Source: a virus. Taken from it: 23,729 nt of DNA. The notes beneath the pieces are model-generated. The model was not told where the DNA came from and did not search any database. It saw nothing but the letters and a program-made list of their open reading frames with translations. The stretch lies in IMG/VR virus record IMGVR_UViG_3300006409_000039, positions 1-23,729 of that record. One strand, 5' to 3'. Both the position numbers and the translations under genes were made by a program. The first letter of the stretch is position 1; every line of letters begins with the position of its first letter. Positions 8,088 to 16,797 of this stretch are shown one piece after another.

Positions 8088-8525
8088 TCATGGAAGATTC
8101 AGCAAGCACTTCACTTTTGCAGCGGCAACAGCTGAAGCTTTCGCTTCTAGAGCAATACCTACGACATATTTGCGAAGGATGGTTGCGCCAGAAGCGTAGA
8201 CGTTAGTCCAAGTTGTTCCTCTAGCTGCACCAGCTGATGCAGCAGCGCTAATTGTTATTGGTTGACCAATAGAGATGGCACCGGCATCACGAACCCAAAC
8301 ATCAGCAACACCGTGGCGAATAACAGCAATTGGAACGCTTGATACGTAACTGCCAGCAACTCTTGGGCTTTCAGTGGTTTGCATAGCTACACCAAATGGC
8401 ACGCTAGTTTTTGCACACTTGATAACTCGTCCGGAAGTGTTGATTGCTAAGACATATCCTTCTTTCTTAAGTGCTTGGTTACATTTGTAACTCAAAAGGT
8501 CGTGTGGGAATTTGTAAAGGCCCAT
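8088..8525 (-). CDS. Capsid decoration/cement protein (DUF2190-like)
   Basis: The 145-aa protein is Ala/Ser/Gly/Val-rich with the strand pattern of DUF2190-type head decoration proteins. An early segment is GYVLAINTSGRVIKCAKT, followed by 'PFGVAMQTTES', a central 'VADVWVRDAGAISIGQPIT' and a terminal 'YVVGIALEAKASAVAAAKV'. The phrases 'x-GVA' and 'VGIALE' are characteristic of small trimeric cement proteins that sit on the capsid surface. It begins at ATG 8523-8525, overlapping the protease-scaffold stop as TAATG, and the major capsid gene starts 11 bases after its own stop. The position between protease-scaffold and capsid is typical. I am fairly sure of the role, less of the exact family. 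Confidence 0.78.
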   Translation of the reverse strand: MGLYKFPHDLLSYKCNQALKKEGYVLAINTSGRVIKCAKTSVPFGVAMQTTESPRVAGSYVSSVPIAVIRHGVADVWVRDAGAISIGQPITISAAASAGAARGTTWTNVYASGATILRKYVVGIALEAKASAVAAAKVKCLLNLP

Positions 8526-9310
8526 TACTTAGCCACCTCCGGAGGTAGATCTCTCTTCACTACTTCGTCGATGTTATCTGTGCCGAACATTGATCTGATT
8601 ATCTCCGATACTTTTTGTTCGTCTGTTGACACAGCCACTGCAGATAGTTTAATTGCTGGACTCAACCGTTTTACTGTGTCAAGCTGGTGTTCTAGCATTT
8701 TCAACTGTAGATCTACACACTCAACGCCTTCGAGGAATGTTTCAACGTTAAAGCTTTCATCTATCTCTTTGATAGATGAGATTAACTCTTGTTTCTTTGT
8801 CAATTTGCGGTCTTCCTCTAGTTTCTTGAGTGTCGCTAACTCGTCCTCTAGCTTTTTCAGTTTCAGCTGAAGAGTATCGATTTCTTTTTCTTTTGCTTCA
8901 ATAGTGTTCTCAAGTTTCTCTACTTCTTCTGTCCAGAACTCCTCGAGATCGGCTGACATCTTTTTCTTTGAAGGTGCAGGATATGGATAAGGATACGGGG
9001 ACTTTATGGCTTCCTCTAGTACACTAATGACAGCTGCGATTGTTTTACGGTCTAGCCCTTTCTCCTTCAAACGGTTACGGATCCATCTTAGGAATGCCGC
9101 TTTAGTTGGCTTCCTTAGCTCTGTCTCTATAACCGTCGGAGTTACTGCTGGTGTTTGAACAGGTTCGTTCATTTTCTCTTGCTGTGGCTTTATCAGCGTT
9201 TTCAATACGTTGAGGATCTTCTTGACTTGGTCTTCGGGGATTCCTTCGTCCGTCAGTTTCTTTGCCAGTGAGTCAAAGAAGTCAGTTTCCATTTTTGAAT
9301 TCTCACTCAT
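8525..9310 (-). CDS. Possible nested in-frame scaffold protein
   Basis: An ATG at 9308-9310 lies in frame inside the protease-scaffold gene (Met191) and is preceded by GAGGTGG about five bases away. Initiation here would give a 261-aa protein made of the helical and coiled-coil part only, without the protease domain. The arrangement is that of lambda C/Nu3 and Mu I/Z, where a shorter scaffold is made in excess of the protease. The Shine-Dalgarno and in-frame ATG are visible; actual use is inference. Confidence 0.4.
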   Translation of the reverse strand: MSENSKMETDFFDSLAKKLTDEGIPEDQVKKILNVLKTLIKPQQEKMNEPVQTPAVTPTVIETELRKPTKAAFLRWIRNRLKEKGLDRKTIAAVISVLEEAIKSPYPYPYPAPSKKKMSADLEEFWTEEVEKLENTIEAKEKEIDTLQLKLKKLEDELATLKKLEEDRKLTKKQELISSIKEIDESFNVETFLEGVECVDLQLKMLEHQLDTVKRLSPAIKLSAVAVSTDEQKVSEIIRSMFGTDNIDEVVKRDLPPEVAK

Positions 9311-9880
9311 GTTTTCCACCTCACGTGGTTTAGGGGCTATCAATCTGTACCCATCTGTATCCGGAACTAGGAGGATCTCCATCGTAGGTCCGGATTGGGT
9401 ACTGCCACCTTGCCCAAGGGTGACTTTCTGTAGTTGAATCGGTGCTACCGATTCGACCCGACATGTGCTACATGCCGGGTTTTCGACCAGTGCACCTGCT
9501 CTGAATTGCACATTGGTAGCTACTTTCTTACCATCCTTCACGATTGCATCAACATCTATTTCGGGTGAAATACCCGTCTTCTCACCTCTTATAATTTTGT
9601 TGATTTCCTCTTTGTCGAAGATGATACCTTCTGCTTTCACACCTTGCTCGGTCAATGCATACGCTGTCCAGAAACCAACAACCGCTTCATCTAAGTCGAA
9701 ATGTCCTCGCTTTATAGGTTTACCTGGAATAGTTGTTGCTCCTTCGTGAATAACAGTGGTAGGATAATAGACGGTTTCACCATCCATTCCTGTCCAAGTT
9801 CCTTCGTTTAGAAAGTCGACACGAATCTTCAGTACTTCACCTATCTTTTCCCAGTTGAGAGGATAGCTCTGAAGTTTCAC
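8525..9880 (-). CDS. Prohead protease fused to scaffold protein
   Basis: This 451-aa protein begins with GTG (9878-9880), overlapping the stop of the upstream multi-enzyme gene as GTGA. Residues 1-150 look like a prohead serine protease of the HK97/Mu-I type: strand-rich, with GHFD containing His60, GISPEIDV containing Ser105, and RAGALVENPAC closing the domain. The linker is followed by a charged helical region; residues about 315-375 form a long Glu/Lys heptad-rich coiled coil typical of scaffolding proteins. The N-terminal protease would mature the capsid and degrade the scaffold. Two oddities are a short Pro-Tyr repeat (YPYPYPAP) near residue 300 and an internal Met191 with a GAGGTGG Shine-Dalgarno, which could give a separate scaffold. 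Confidence 0.82.
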   Translation of the reverse strand: MKLQSYPLNWEKIGEVLKIRVDFLNEGTWTGMDGETVYYPTTVIHEGATTIPGKPIKRGHFDLDEAVVGFWTAYALTEQGVKAEGIIFDKEEINKIIRGEKTGISPEIDVDAIVKDGKKVATNVQFRAGALVENPACSTCRVESVAPIQLQKVTLGQGGSTQSGPTMEILLVPDTDGYRLIAPKPREVENMSENSKMETDFFDSLAKKLTDEGIPEDQVKKILNVLKTLIKPQQEKMNEPVQTPAVTPTVIETELRKPTKAAFLRWIRNRLKEKGLDRKTIAAVISVLEEAIKSPYPYPYPAPSKKKMSADLEEFWTEEVEKLENTIEAKEKEIDTLQLKLKKLEDELATLKKLEEDRKLTKKQELISSIKEIDESFNVETFLEGVECVDLQLKMLEHQLDTVKRLSPAIKLSAVAVSTDEQKVSEIIRSMFGTDNIDEVVKRDLPPEVAK

Positions 9881-12800
9881 TTTCCCACCTTCGGTGCCTT
9901 TTCTTCACGCTTAAGAGTCCATAAATTCATACGTGGTTCTTTCGCAACCAAGACGAAGTGTCCTTTCAAACGTTTCCCTTTGATGTCCATCTTTAGGAAT
10001 GTATCCGATGATTCGTATATTTTGACTTTCAATGTATCTAAAGTCTCAATATATGCTGGTGTCTTCTTTGTTGGGTTACCAGGTGTACCAGGCTTAAGGT
10101 ATGTGGGGCCATCTAAGCCTTTTTTCATCCACGATTTGTCCTTACACCAGTCAAATATTGCGCTAACTTCATCGGCATATATTGGATTATCATTCAATAT
10201 GAAGTGTAGCAGTGGTTTATTCGGATCCCAGTCAATGCGTAAGTCCCAATGTTCCGTTGTTGGACCTACTCGAACTGGCTTCTTTTCAGCAGACCACCAG
10301 TGGTGCTGAAGTACACCCTTACATTCTATCGGAGATGTTATCGTTGGAGGAACTTTAGCTCCGAGATACACAGCCATACTAAGCTTGACTTCACCACGTT
10401 TGATCGCGTCAACCAGTGCGTCTCTTAAGCGCTTTCGTTCAATAGTATTTTTCTTCTCCCAATATTTAAATCTTGTAGGAATACGTGAACGGATCTTAGG
10501 TGGCAGGCAGCTAACACCATAAGGCGGAATCCAGCCCTTCTTGACAGCACGTCTCGACAAAACGTAGGGTAGCTGATCTTCCGGCTTCCACATTAGATAG
10601 ACAAATTCAGTACGTGGCATTTCTCTCTTCCATGGATTAGGCAGTAGACGAATAACCCACCGTCCATTAAACTTTGTATCTTCGATAAAGAACTCATAAA
10701 AGTCTGGTTTCTGTGCACCTACGTATACTGTACACTTTTGAACGATTGAAAATACACCATATTCGTATTTTGTTGCACCTACCTCACCAGGTTCTACTAC
10801 TCCTTCAATGTCCAGCCACTCGACAGGTTCCGGCTTTTTCTTCTCAACGAACAACTTACGTCTTAAGCTCTCAATATACGTTTGAGGCTTATTTGTCATC
10901 TTGAAGTAACGATCCCAATCTTTCTCGATTTCCTTCGCCTGCTTAACTGTGGTGACATCGTCTTTTATGACACCAGCTCTTTGATGTGCAATGGTGAAGC
11001 CTTCCAAGAAGTCATCTACCTTTATTCTAAAGTCCATGTGGCAAGATTTCCCACGATAATGATTCTGCATTACAGCTTTATGGGGCTTATCATCCATTGG
11101 AATTCGAAGATAGGTGGTTGATGGAGTGAACTCGTGTAACTTTAGAACTTCATCAAGTGTGTAACCAGTAAGCGAGGCAAAGAATTTCGCTTCTTCTATG
11201 ATATCGGCAGAGCCCATTACTTCCTTCTTGACTAGCAGCTCAACTTTATGTGCGATTTCTATTACGTCTGTTACACTGTCTGGTGTTTTTTGTCCTTTTC
11301 GTACTTCTATGAATTTTGGTTCGTAAACTGTTAGCCACTGTTCGTTCGTACGCTTGTTCCGGTACCAGTTAACGGTGTGAAATGAAAGTGTAATGACCGT
11401 ACCAGGTAGAAGCTTACCTTTAACATTGAAAGTTTTTCCAATGTACATATAAGACTTGTTACCAACTTTGTAAACGAGCTTCTCCGGAACCTTCCAGCCT
11501 GGAGGAATTCGAACTCCTACACGATAGTTGAAAACTCCCGGTGTTTTTGTTTCGATACCTTCCAATATTACAACATGGATATCAGCCATCTTTTTCCACT
11601 TTAGCCAAGCGTCTGTAAGTCCGCTTAGCGGATAGTCACTGTCAGCTAGTTTGACCAACGCACCTTCACTTGCAGGTGCTTTTGCCACTTCTTTTATAGC
11701 GTCGATAAGTTCTTTGGGGCTTTTCACTAGTATACTCGGAGTCATATTGAACTTTCCTGGTTTCGGAACATCGTTAGTGCTTTGAGACCAGGGGGTGAGC
11801 TCGAGATACTTCAACCGTGTAAGATATTCCATTTTATGTAAGTCCCCAACTGTTCCTGGCAAGTCGTGCTTCTTTACTTTTGGATCATAGAAGTAAACAC
11901 AGTCGTATACGTTTGGAACGATGTGACTATCGTCTACAGGTCCCTTTGCATGTAAGTATCCTCCAGTGACTTCACGAGGTTGATGTTTTCCATCTTTCCA
12001 AGATTCCACTTCCGCCAGCCAAATTCCTTCTTCAGGGCCGTGCTCTTGCAGCCACTTTACAAGTGTTGGTACTCTATGTGTGAATTCTCGCCCATCTTCA
12101 CTGAAGGCTTTCACTACCTTTCCTTTCTTGTGCCATTCTGAATGAATACCATCGTACTTCTTCTGTACAACTATTCCTTTCTTTATGTCTTCAGGCTTAA
12201 ACCACTGTCCCACTACACTAGGAATTAAATCTGCGAATCTGTAGTATGCTCTATGGCCTTTAAGCGCCAGAAAGAAACGTAGTGGAACTAGCTTGTCCTC
12301 TTTATAGCTTTGCTTAGCTTGTGCAGCTGCTTCCTTCTCTCGAACTTCAGCAACTCTTGCTTGCATTCGTACTAATTGTCGTAGCTTTGATGGAACTAAA
12401 ACGAGATCGTATAGCGGAATATAGTTTGTGAATGGACCACCGTATTCACCTACCCAGTGATCTTGGAATCGGTCAGCGAATTTTGGAGCTGCTCTTCCTA
12501 AACGAAATATTATAGGTTGGTGTATTTCCTTTATATACTTTGGATCTGACCATAGTCTATCGATGTCTCCTTGTGTACTTCCCCAATTTGCAATGCCACC
12601 TACTATGCTGATGTAGGGCCGTTTCAGAACTATTGGTTTCTCATAGGCTTCCAGTACCTCACGTAGAGTGATTGTTTCACCTAGTATTTCTCCATAGTGT
12701 GCTATTGGTGCATACGGGGATTCTTTCTCGATCTCTGTTAGGATCTCTTCCACACTCTTCATTAAGGGAGTTGTGTGCTCAAAAGGTAGTTTTCTTTGCT

Positions 12801-14388
12801 CGATTTCTTCAACGATTAAGTTGTGGAATCTCTTGACCTCTTCCTTTGTTAAGCTATGTGGTAGGGTTTTCCAGTTGTCTCCAGCCCACATATGGCAAAT
12901 GCGATGGTCATCGTAGAGTTGACGGTCCTTCCACTCTTTTAGGAGACTGGGGTCTTTCAGTACTTCTTTTACTGTTGAGGGTGAAACTAGGTATGTTTCA
13001 AGGTTGATTTCTACGTTCCTTATCCACTTTTGAATGCCTTGTGGTACCTTCACGGGTACGGGTTCGTCGAATAGCTTGATGATGCTGAATTTGTAGACGT
13101 ACACCTGTTTTGCATCAGGCCACCAGGACTTCCATTCTTCATCGGAGATTTGATGCAGGTCTCGCATTTTGTAGCGTACCAAACTGGCATTGTATGGGCC
13201 CTTACATTCTGTGATTTCTAGTAAACCGTACGCTTTCTTATCATCGATGAATATGAGTGGTGTCTTGAGATATTGTTTAGGAGTAGGCTTAGTTGATATG
13301 ATGATAAGTTTCTTTCGCTTCGCAATAAGCTTTCCGTGAGGTTCAACTAGGTAGATGCCAGGAGGATACTTTGCGAGTTTGCCTGTCTTATATTCTATCT
13401 CGATGCCTAGATATCCTAGTAGCTCCTTGGCTATTGGACCAAAATTACCTGCAACAATCTTGGACGGCTTGTATTTCAGTAGCATCTCGATGACTTTAGG
13501 TGCTGCAGGTGACTCTTCTACATAAGGGTTTTTGATCCACTCTTTGGTTGAGCCTTTTACGATCAAGAAGAGCTTCGCTCTAGCAAACACATCTGCAATC
13601 TCGTGCTCATTATTCATCGCGTAAATGATGGTATTCGCTCCTAATCTGAGCACTTTGTTGTCGGTAGCTATCTCGATTGTGAGGTTGTATTGCTTTTCTA
13701 GTTGCTTTAGATGTCTCTTGAGTTCTTCGTTAGCTATTTCGATGAGCTCCTTTCCGCAATGTGTAATGATTACGTGCTTAATGCCTACTTCATTGCACCA
13801 TCTGACTTGCTCTTCGATTGTTGCATGACCATACGGTTTATTTGTTTCTTCGTCTCTTCGAACTCTCCCTGGCTTATCGGTTATATAGCTACCGTCTCCT
13901 ATGTAAGTGTTAATGCCCTTCAATGCGAGCTTATAATTGCGTAAGCTCAAGATGTCTGGGAAGTATCCTATGGTTGACTTACCATCTGAAATGACAAAGC
14001 CATTTGTAGGGAATTTGATGCTGTGACTGACTGGAATCGGCTTAACGTCCAAAGATCCTAGTTTGTTCCACTGGTAACGAATCAAATTCTTATGGTCAAT
14101 GACTTCTTTGATGTTGGAGCTTAAAGTTTCCCAAACTGCTGGAAGCATCCAGACATCAAGACCTTGTAACTTTGGGTCTTCTAACCCACCTGCATGGTCG
14201 GGGTGAGCATGTGTAAGTAGTACGTGTGTTGGCTTCAACTTTGTAATAGTGCTTGAATGTTGCCAATCCCTTCCGTAGTCAATGAGCAGTCGAGTATCAT
14301 CCTTCTCCACTAGTATACAACTATGTTTCAGATGGTTCTTAGATTGCTCCTCTATGTTTGCTTTCGTGCCTAGAAATGTTACTTTCAT
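9877..14388 (-). CDS. Five-activity DNA end-processing megaprotein (MBL, Pol-beta-like NTase, ATP DNA ligase, two LigD-type phosphoesterases)
   Basis: The 1503-aa product is a chain of enzyme domains. Residues 1-250 are a metallo-beta-lactamase fold hydrolase: HAHPDH (His60, His62, Asp64, His65), His122, Asp145 and His210. Residues 252-335 resemble a dinitrogenase iron-molybdenum-cofactor domain (ADVFARAKLFLIV, then VAGNFGPIAKELLGYLGIEI). Residues 360-455 may be a PUA/ASCH-like barrel, and 465-545 are helical and unknown. Residues 570-665 hold a Pol-beta-type nucleotidyltransferase signature, GSTQGDID (603-610). Residues 700-1035 are an ATP-dependent DNA ligase: motif I KYDG with Lys744, motif III Glu793, motif IV EGALVK at 908, motif V WLKWKK at 928, then an OB fold. 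Residues 1100-1270 and 1355-1495 are two LigD-type 3'-phosphoesterase domains with H-x-D-x-R at 1117 and 1380. It overlaps the flanking genes by four bases each. DNA end cleaning, filling and sealing is the natural reading; the substrate is inferred. Confidence 0.85.
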   Translation of the reverse strand: MKVTFLGTKANIEEQSKNHLKHSCILVEKDDTRLLIDYGRDWQHSSTITKLKPTHVLLTHAHPDHAGGLEDPKLQGLDVWMLPAVWETLSSNIKEVIDHKNLIRYQWNKLGSLDVKPIPVSHSIKFPTNGFVISDGKSTIGYFPDILSLRNYKLALKGINTYIGDGSYITDKPGRVRRDEETNKPYGHATIEEQVRWCNEVGIKHVIITHCGKELIEIANEELKRHLKQLEKQYNLTIEIATDNKVLRLGANTIIYAMNNEHEIADVFARAKLFLIVKGSTKEWIKNPYVEESPAAPKVIEMLLKYKPSKIVAGNFGPIAKELLGYLGIEIEYKTGKLAKYPPGIYLVEPHGKLIAKRKKLIIISTKPTPKQYLKTPLIFIDDKKAYGLLEITECKGPYNASLVRYKMRDLHQISDEEWKSWWPDAKQVYVYKFSIIKLFDEPVPVKVPQGIQKWIRNVEINLETYLVSPSTVKEVLKDPSLLKEWKDRQLYDDHRICHMWAGDNWKTLPHSLTKEEVKRFHNLIVEEIEQRKLPFEHTTPLMKSVEEILTEIEKESPYAPIAHYGEILGETITLREVLEAYEKPIVLKRPYISIVGGIANWGSTQGDIDRLWSDPKYIKEIHQPIIFRLGRAAPKFADRFQDHWVGEYGGPFTNYIPLYDLVLVPSKLRQLVRMQARVAEVREKEAAAQAKQSYKEDKLVPLRFFLALKGHRAYYRFADLIPSVVGQWFKPEDIKKGIVVQKKYDGIHSEWHKKGKVVKAFSEDGREFTHRVPTLVKWLQEHGPEEGIWLAEVESWKDGKHQPREVTGGYLHAKGPVDDSHIVPNVYDCVYFYDPKVKKHDLPGTVGDLHKMEYLTRLKYLELTPWSQSTNDVPKPGKFNMTPSILVKSPKELIDAIKEVAKAPASEGALVKLADSDYPLSGLTDAWLKWKKMADIHVVILEGIETKTPGVFNYRVGVRIPPGWKVPEKLVYKVGNKSYMYIGKTFNVKGKLLPGTVITLSFHTVNWYRNKRTNEQWLTVYEPKFIEVRKGQKTPDSVTDVIEIAHKVELLVKKEVMGSADIIEEAKFFASLTGYTLDEVLKLHEFTPSTTYLRIPMDDKPHKAVMQNHYRGKSCHMDFRIKVDDFLEGFTIAHQRAGVIKDDVTTVKQAKEIEKDWDRYFKMTNKPQTYIESLRRKLFVEKKKPEPVEWLDIEGVVEPGEVGATKYEYGVFSIVQKCTVYVGAQKPDFYEFFIEDTKFNGRWVIRLLPNPWKREMPRTEFVYLMWKPEDQLPYVLSRRAVKKGWIPPYGVSCLPPKIRSRIPTRFKYWEKKNTIERKRLRDALVDAIKRGEVKLSMAVYLGAKVPPTITSPIECKGVLQHHWWSAEKKPVRVGPTTEHWDLRIDWDPNKPLLHFILNDNPIYADEVSAIFDWCKDKSWMKKGLDGPTYLKPGTPGNPTKKTPAYIETLDTLKVKIYESSDTFLKMDIKGKRLKGHFVLVAKEPRMNLWTLKREEKAPKVGK

Positions 14389-15050
14389 GGTCTAAGCAAC
14401 TCCCTAAGGTTGGGTATTCGATAACCAAGTTTCGGCCCTAGTAGCCAAACAACAAAGCGCCTAAATGGGCATTGTTCGGGAGCTTCTTCTTTCGTATAAC
14501 AGACCAATATGTCACGGTTGTTCTCCATACAAACTGCAGCCATATATTTGCCTACAGATACTAGTTTATTCACTAACTCTGTAAAGAATTCCTTTGTCTT
14601 CTCAAGACACTCCTTCCAAGAATGACCTTTGCGATAGAGTTTCAACCCATGGAGAAAGGCTTTTTCGAACTCGTCTAAAGCGTCTGTAGTGAAACTTACA
14701 ACATCAGTATAGCCCCAGTAAGCTAAGCAACCCTTCTTATGGGCTTCTATACCCAGTGATTTTGCAGATAAACACGCTAAAGTGTAGACTTCTCTATTTG
14801 CTAGTAACTCTACGTTATCGAAGTTTATCACACATTTTCGATCTTGGCTCACAAGACAATCTTTGTTTCCGTGATCAAAAAACACTAGCATATCACGTGG
14901 ATAATTACGCAGTACGGTTTCCACCTGATCGCGTGTTGCCTTCTCTTTTGGTAAGTCAATACACGGAAAGAGCTTCTTCACCTTCTCTGCCCATCGGTAT
15001 GTGTAATAGGTAGCAGTATCGAATTCTGGGCGAACCAAGATGCAACTCAT
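14385..15050 (-). CDS. Caspase/gingipain-like cysteine peptidase (clan CD)
   Basis: This 221-aa protein shows the two catalytic blocks of clan CD peptidases. LVFFDHGNKD has the His-Gly pair (His60), and EVYTLACLSAKSLG has the nucleophile Cys93 at the end of a hydrophobic strand. A third block, KGCLAYWGYTDVVSF, matches the strand and turn that follow Cys in gingipain/CHAT-type enzymes. No signal peptide or membrane segment is present, so it would act in the cytosol or inside the prohead. The start overlaps the 78-aa gene as ATGA and the end overlaps the 1503-aa megaprotein as ATGA, so both partners are probably made in step. It could process virion proteins, activate the megaprotein or act on the host after entry. 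The fold call is good; the target is unknown. Confidence 0.75.
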   Translation of the reverse strand: MSCILVRPEFDTATYYTYRWAEKVKKLFPCIDLPKEKATRDQVETVLRNYPRDMLVFFDHGNKDCLVSQDRKCVINFDNVELLANREVYTLACLSAKSLGIEAHKKGCLAYWGYTDVVSFTTDALDEFEKAFLHGLKLYRKGHSWKECLEKTKEFFTELVNKLVSVGKYMAAVCMENNRDILVCYTKEEAPEQCPFRRFVVWLLGPKLGYRIPNLRELLRP

Positions 15051-15283
15051 TTAACCAACTCGTTCAGCTTTGAGCGAAATTGGGGATTACTTTTGTAGAG
15101 CTTCAATGCTTGCTTCATGAAGTGTTTTACTAGGCGCTTATTGCTAGAACTATTGTGATGCCCATTTAAGATGCTAGCGAACTCTGCGTATGTCAGTACT
15201 TGGTTGCCAATTATTATTTTCTCATTTGGCTTACTTAACGCTTCTAGTTGAATTGCCCGCTTTATGACATCTTGCGGTTTCAA
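15047..15283 (-). CDS. Small hypothetical protein between portal and caspase-like peptidase
   Basis: This 78-aa protein is not recognised. It begins with TTG (15281-15283), overlapping the portal stop as TTGA, with AGAGG a few bases upstream, and ends overlapping the peptidase ATG as ATGA. It is basic and largely helical, with a central 'NQVLTYAEFASILNGHH' segment and a C-terminal amphipathic stretch ending in NELVK. The conserved overlap on both sides argues for a real gene. It may be a head-assembly cofactor or an adaptor for its downstream neighbour; this is context only. Confidence 0.65.
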   Translation of the reverse strand: MKPQDVIKRAIQLEALSKPNEKIIIGNQVLTYAEFASILNGHHNSSSNKRLVKHFMKQALKLYKSNPQFRSKLNELVK

Positions 15284-16797
15284 ACTGTTTCCCTCTGTTG
15301 CTCTTTACTTTCTGGAGTTTTAGGTGCTTCGGAAGGTGCCTCCCTTCTAATATATTGAGCGATTATATCTGAAAGGGTACGAGTGTACTCACCAACTCGA
15401 CCCTGTCTTCGAATATCGACTAGTAGAGCTTTATCTTCTTCCGATAGAGGCTCGAATAAACCTACTTCGTCTCGAAGCTCATCGATGGTAGCTATACCCA
15501 TTGCCGAAATAACAGCTGCACGTCTAACTGCTTCACTCTTCTCAAGCCCAAGCATGAATTGGAACCTAATGTCTATTTTGTTTAAGTCTTCCTCTGTAAA
15601 TCCTTCCTTTGGATATTTGCTACGTATATGCCGTCTTACTAGTTGTAGAACTTTCATCTTTATGATATCAGCTAATGCTTCAGCGCTTAATAGGGTGTAA
15701 GAAGCGACTACCAGTTCAGAAGCATAGGTGCTTCGACCTCTACCTGTAACAGAAGCTTCGTGCGCTCCTGTAGCTGCGAAAATACTCTTGTTTATCTGGT
15801 CCAATAACGGGTTTGGATCAACATATGTTATATGGCGGGGTTCAACGTATGAGATTTCGGTATTCTTTCCTGTGATAAAGTCTTGGTCGACATGCTTCAG
15901 CGGTGTTGCAATCGCAGACTTATAGTCTTCTAACTCACTTTTAGCAGCCTCTTTTGCTGCACTAATTCGAGCTTCTAAAGTTTCACCTGAAAACCGTGTT
16001 GGGTCGTATGCACTAAGATCCAGTTTGTGATGCATACGTGGAACTAGTCTATGCCTTAAAATTATGTCATTGATTCGTAATACTAGCTTCCAGAGCAGTT
16101 GTGAACGCAATGCTTCCAGTGGACTTATAGACCAAATTCCAAACGTATAACGACCTCGGATGTCGTAGACTACTTCAGCACGATTATTTAGGCTGAAGTG
16201 AAGGATCTTTTCTTTTGGGAAGATCTTTTGCTCGATAGGCCCGTATACCTCGCTTCCATATCCTTCGTTTAAGATGTAGTAGTTTGCTTGAAAAATTTGT
16301 GCACTAATATCGTCTATTTGGTCAGTAGACTCTAAAATAGTCAGAGCATGTATCGGAAGTGGCTGTAGTTCTTTCAATCCTCTATTCATATCGATATAAT
16401 AGATGTCGTCCCCGTCACGCAGTAGGTGAAATGCTACGCTATAGAAAAGGCTTCTTAAGTCGTATTTTTGTTCAAATTCCGCACAGTACCGTAACAGGCG
16501 TTGCTCTTTCTCATCCAGTTTGTGGCCGATACGTACACCTATACCTTTGTAAGCTGCTCTAACCATCAGTGCAATTCGATTGAGAGCACCATACAGTTCG
16601 GGATCACACTCTACAAACATCCTGTAGAGGTCGTATTTGTTCGAAATGTTCACGATACGACTGTAGATATCTTTAAGAGGTTTCAGTACAGGATAGTCCA
16701 ACTCAGTTGATGAGAAAACAGGACTCGGAGCTACTCCTAGTGCTAAGCGCTTAACCGTTGAGGATAGTGTTGTATAGATTCTTCGAAATACAGACAT
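15280..16797 (-). CDS. Portal protein
   Basis: The 505-aa product has the length, order and look of a phage portal protein: it follows the large terminase directly (TAATG overlap) and precedes the head genes. The N-terminal part includes a helix-rich clip and stem precursor (YDLYRMFVECDPELYGALNRI), a central beta segment with the DDIYYIDMNRGLKELQPLP pattern, and a long crown-side helix region at residues about 380-460. A WSISPLEALRSQLLWKL segment corresponds to the helix following the wing domain in many portals. It would form the dodecameric ring through which DNA is packaged and ejected. No frame disruption is visible. The C-terminal 25 residues are a charged, Pro/Glu-rich tail. Confidence 0.85.
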   Translation of the reverse strand: MSVFRRIYTTLSSTVKRLALGVAPSPVFSSTELDYPVLKPLKDIYSRIVNISNKYDLYRMFVECDPELYGALNRIALMVRAAYKGIGVRIGHKLDEKEQRLLRYCAEFEQKYDLRSLFYSVAFHLLRDGDDIYYIDMNRGLKELQPLPIHALTILESTDQIDDISAQIFQANYYILNEGYGSEVYGPIEQKIFPKEKILHFSLNNRAEVVYDIRGRYTFGIWSISPLEALRSQLLWKLVLRINDIILRHRLVPRMHHKLDLSAYDPTRFSGETLEARISAAKEAAKSELEDYKSAIATPLKHVDQDFITGKNTEISYVEPRHITYVDPNPLLDQINKSIFAATGAHEASVTGRGRSTYASELVVASYTLLSAEALADIIKMKVLQLVRRHIRSKYPKEGFTEEDLNKIDIRFQFMLGLEKSEAVRRAAVISAMGIATIDELRDEVGLFEPLSEEDKALLVDIRRQGRVGEYTRTLSDIIAQYIRREAPSEAPKTPESKEQQRETV

